DNA of 15,278 nucleotides from Pseudomonadota bacterium (GTDB lineage: Bacteria; Pseudomonadota; Gammaproteobacteria; Burkholderiales; Burkholderiaceae_C), in assembly GCA_023422975.1 (NCBI GenBank), contig JAFAGF010000240.1, positions 1 to 15,278 on the forward strand. Direction: 5' to 3'. A program made the translations under genes and the position numbers. The notes beneath the pieces are model-generated. The model made no database searches and was not told the origin of the DNA. It saw only the letters and a list, made by a program, of their open reading frames with translations. Below, piece by piece: positions 13,690 to 15,278 of the stretch (the stretch's first letter is position 1; every line of letters starts with the position of its first letter).

Positions 13690-15165
13690 TCAGCGCGGCA
13701 GCGTGGTCGCACCCATCAAAAACGCATCCACCGCACGCGCCGCCTGGCGGCCTTCGCGAATGGCCCACACCACCAAGCTCTGGCCACGGCGCACGTCGCC
13801 CGCGGCAAACAGCTTGGGCACGCTGGTGGCGTAGCCGCCCACCACTTCGGTCGAGGCCTTGACGTTGCCGCGCGGGTCTTTGTCCACGCCAAAGGCGTCC
13901 AGCACGGTTTGTACGGGGCTGACAAAGCCCATGGCCAAGAACACCAGGTCAGCCTTGATGACCTGCTCAGAGCCCGGCACTTCGGTCATCTTGCCGTCCT
14001 TCCACTCCAAGCGAACGGTTTTGACGGCCGTCAGCTGGCCCTTTTCGCCAATGAACTCCTTGGTGCCGATGGCGAACTCGCGCTCGCAACCTTCTTGGTG
14101 GCTGGAGCTGGTGCGCAGCTTCAGCGGCCAGTAAGGCCACACAAGCGGCTTGTTCTCTTGCTCGGGCGGCATGGGCATCAACTCCAGCTGGGTCACGCTG
14201 ACTGCGCCATGGCGGTTGGAGGTGCCCACGCAGTCAGAGCCGGTGTCGCCACCGCCAATCACCACCACGTGCTTGCCGTCGGCGCGGATCTGGCCCTTGA
14301 GTTTGCCGTCGCGCGTCACCTTGTTTTGCTGGGGCAGGAACTCCATCGCAAAGTGCACGCCCTTCAGCTCACGGCCGGGCACAGGCAGGTCACGCGATTG
14401 CTCAGCGCCGCCGGTCAGCAGCACGGCGTCAAACTCGGCCATCAGGGTTTCAGGGGCGATGGTTTCGGTGGCCCAGTTGGTCACCTTGCTGCCTTCACCC
14501 AAGCCTTCCTTGCCCGCCACCAGCACGCCGGTGCGAATCTTCAAGCCCTCGGCCACCATCTGCTCGACACGGCGGTCGATATTGGCCTTGTCCAGCTTGA
14601 AGTCCGGAATGCCGTAGCGTAGCAGGCCACCAACTTGGTCGTTCTTTTCAAACAAAGTCACATCGTGGCCAGCACGTACCAGCTGCTGGGCAGCGGCCAA
14701 ACCCGCAGGGCCTGCACCGACCACAGCCACCTTCTTGCCCGTCTGCGTCTTGGGCAGCTGGGGTTTAACCCAGCCCTCTTCCCAAGCACGGTCGATGATG
14801 GCGTGCTCGATCGACTTGATGCCGATGGGCGCGTTATTGATGTTCACCACGCAAGCGGCTTCGCAGGGTGCGGGGCAGATGCGGCCGGTGAACTCCGGAA
14901 AGTTGTTGGTGCTGTGCAGCACCTTGATGGCATTGGCCCAGTCACCTCGGTAGACCAGATCATTGAAGTCCGGAATCACGTTGTTGATGGGGCAACCGTT
15001 GTTACAGAAAGGCGTGCCGCAGTCCATGCAGCGCGCGCCCTGGATCTTGGCTTGCTCGGGGGTGAGTGCAATGACAAATTCTTTGTAGTTCTTCACACGC
15101 TCCGCCACGGGCAGGTAGCCCTCTTCGATGCGGTCGTATTCCATGAAGCCAGTGGTTTTTCCCAT
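13690..15165 (-). CDS. gltD: Glutamate synthase (NADPH) small subunit
   Basis: The 491-residue beta subunit of glutamate synthase supplies electrons from NADPH through FAD and iron-sulphur centres to the large subunit, which turns glutamine and 2-oxoglutarate into two glutamates. N-terminal cysteines at 46, 49, 54, 58 and 97, 101, 105 match the two [4Fe-4S] cluster motifs. The FAD-binding fingerprint is [12 protein letters not shown] (149-160); the NADPH-binding one is [11 protein letters not shown] (302-312); a second FAD contact is [21 protein letters not shown] (453-473). AAGGA lies nine bases ahead of the ATG. The end of gltB lies 79 bases upstream, and a terminator follows, so gltBD is the expected operon. 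Complete and intact. Confidence 0.97.
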   Translation of the reverse strand: MGKTTGFMEYDRIEEGYLPVAERVKNYKEFVIALTPEQAKIQGARCMDCGTPFCNNGCPINNVIPDFNDLVYRGDWANAIKVLHSTNNFPEFTGRICPAPCEAACVVNINNAPIGIKSIEHAIIDRAWEEGWVKPQLPKTQTGKKVAVVGAGPAGLAAAQQLVRAGHDVTLFEKNDQVGGLLRYGIPDFKLDKANIDRRVEQMVAEGLKIRTGVLVAGKEGLGEGSKVTNWATETIAPETLMAEFDAVLLTGGAEQSRDLPVPGRELKGVHFAMEFLPQQNKVTRDGKLKGQIRADGKHVVVIGGGDTGSDCVGTSNRHGAVSVTQLELMPMPPEQENKPLVWPYWPLKLRTSSSHQEGCEREFAIGTKEFIGEKGQLTAVKTVRLEWKDGKMTEVPGSEQVIKADLVFLAMGFVSPVQTVLDAFGVDKDPRGNVKASTEVVGGYATSVPKLFAAGDVRRGQSLVVWAIREGRQAARAVDAFLMGATTLPR

Positions 15166-15204
15166 GATCTCTATTCCTTCAATCTTGTTCGCTGGAGAAG
15201 CAGT

Positions 15205-15233
15205 GCGGTGGCGGGCTGGGCCTGCGCCACCGC
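15205..15233. other. Hairpin in the gltB-gltD gap
   Basis: Perfect 9-bp GC-rich arms (GCGGTGGCG 15205-15213, CGCCACCGC 15225-15233) enclose an 11-base loop. No T run follows on the minus strand, so this is not an intrinsic terminator. It may mark an mRNA processing or stability point between the two subunit genes. Confidence 0.5.
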
Positions 15234-15244
15234 TGTGGCTGTGA

Positions 15245-15278
15245 TTACTTCGCGGCTACTGCTTCTTTTTGAGGAGCT
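15245..15278 (-). CDS. gltB: Glutamate synthase large subunit, last codons only (partial)
   Basis: The minus strand reads ...[10 protein letters not shown] followed by TAA at 15247-15245; the rest lies beyond the window. With only ten residues the identity comes from position, directly upstream of gltD in the usual gltB-gltD order, not from the sequence itself. Confidence 0.6.
   Translation of the reverse strand, partial: APQKEAVAAK

Overview
The window looks like chromosome from a betaproteobacterium of the order Burkholderiales, most likely family Comamonadaceae. This rests on protein character (short-form HisG, MlaA inside the mla operon, MurA and GltD of betaproteobacterial type), fairly high G+C in the genes, the neighbourhood mla - ibaG - murA - hisG - hisD, and an intergenic repeat core (ATAGCT.TTAGCGCTTGAT) that I recall as common in that family. 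Genus cannot be fixed from sequence alone. Almost everything is on the minus strand, so transcription runs right to left; the one clear plus-strand gene is a DUF3293 protein at 13086-13508.

Right to left: the last codons of gltB (15245-15278) and complete gltD (13690-15165) encode glutamate synthase, ending in a TTCG-loop terminator. The convergent DUF3293 gene follows. Next is a polar amino-acid ABC importer (lipoprotein binding protein, permease, ATPase; 12901 down to 10546) with a very strong hairpin terminator between the binding-protein and permease genes and a second terminator at the end. After a regulatory gap with a 22-bp palindrome and a dispersed repeat comes the phospholipid-trafficking operon mlaF-mlaE-mlaD-mlaA-mlaC-mlaB (10329 to 6491). 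It continues, closely spaced, into a YadG/YadH-like ABC-2 exporter pair, the BolA-family gene ibaG, murA (peptidoglycan precursor synthesis), hisG and hisD (histidine synthesis). Start/stop overlaps (mlaF/mlaE, the ABC-2 pair, murA/hisG) support translational coupling.

After hisD there is a terminator, and then the character changes. Positions 1-1014 hold a minus-strand gene of clearly lower G+C, open to the left edge, encoding an HNH endonuclease flanked by two CxxC zinc ribbons and running into a Pro-Ala hexanucleotide repeat. It has no stop inside the window, so it is easy to miss. It sits where related genomes usually continue the his cluster with hisC, so it is probably an acquired gene.

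Taken together this is mostly an envelope-maintenance and housekeeping region (outer-membrane lipid asymmetry, murein, histidine, glutamate, amino-acid uptake) with one accessory nuclease at the left edge. I see no CRISPR array, RNA gene, insertion sequence or integrase. No complete undescribed system is demonstrable; the best leads are the HNH protein, the palindrome ahead of mla, the dispersed repeats and the ABC-2 pair within the mla-ibaG block.
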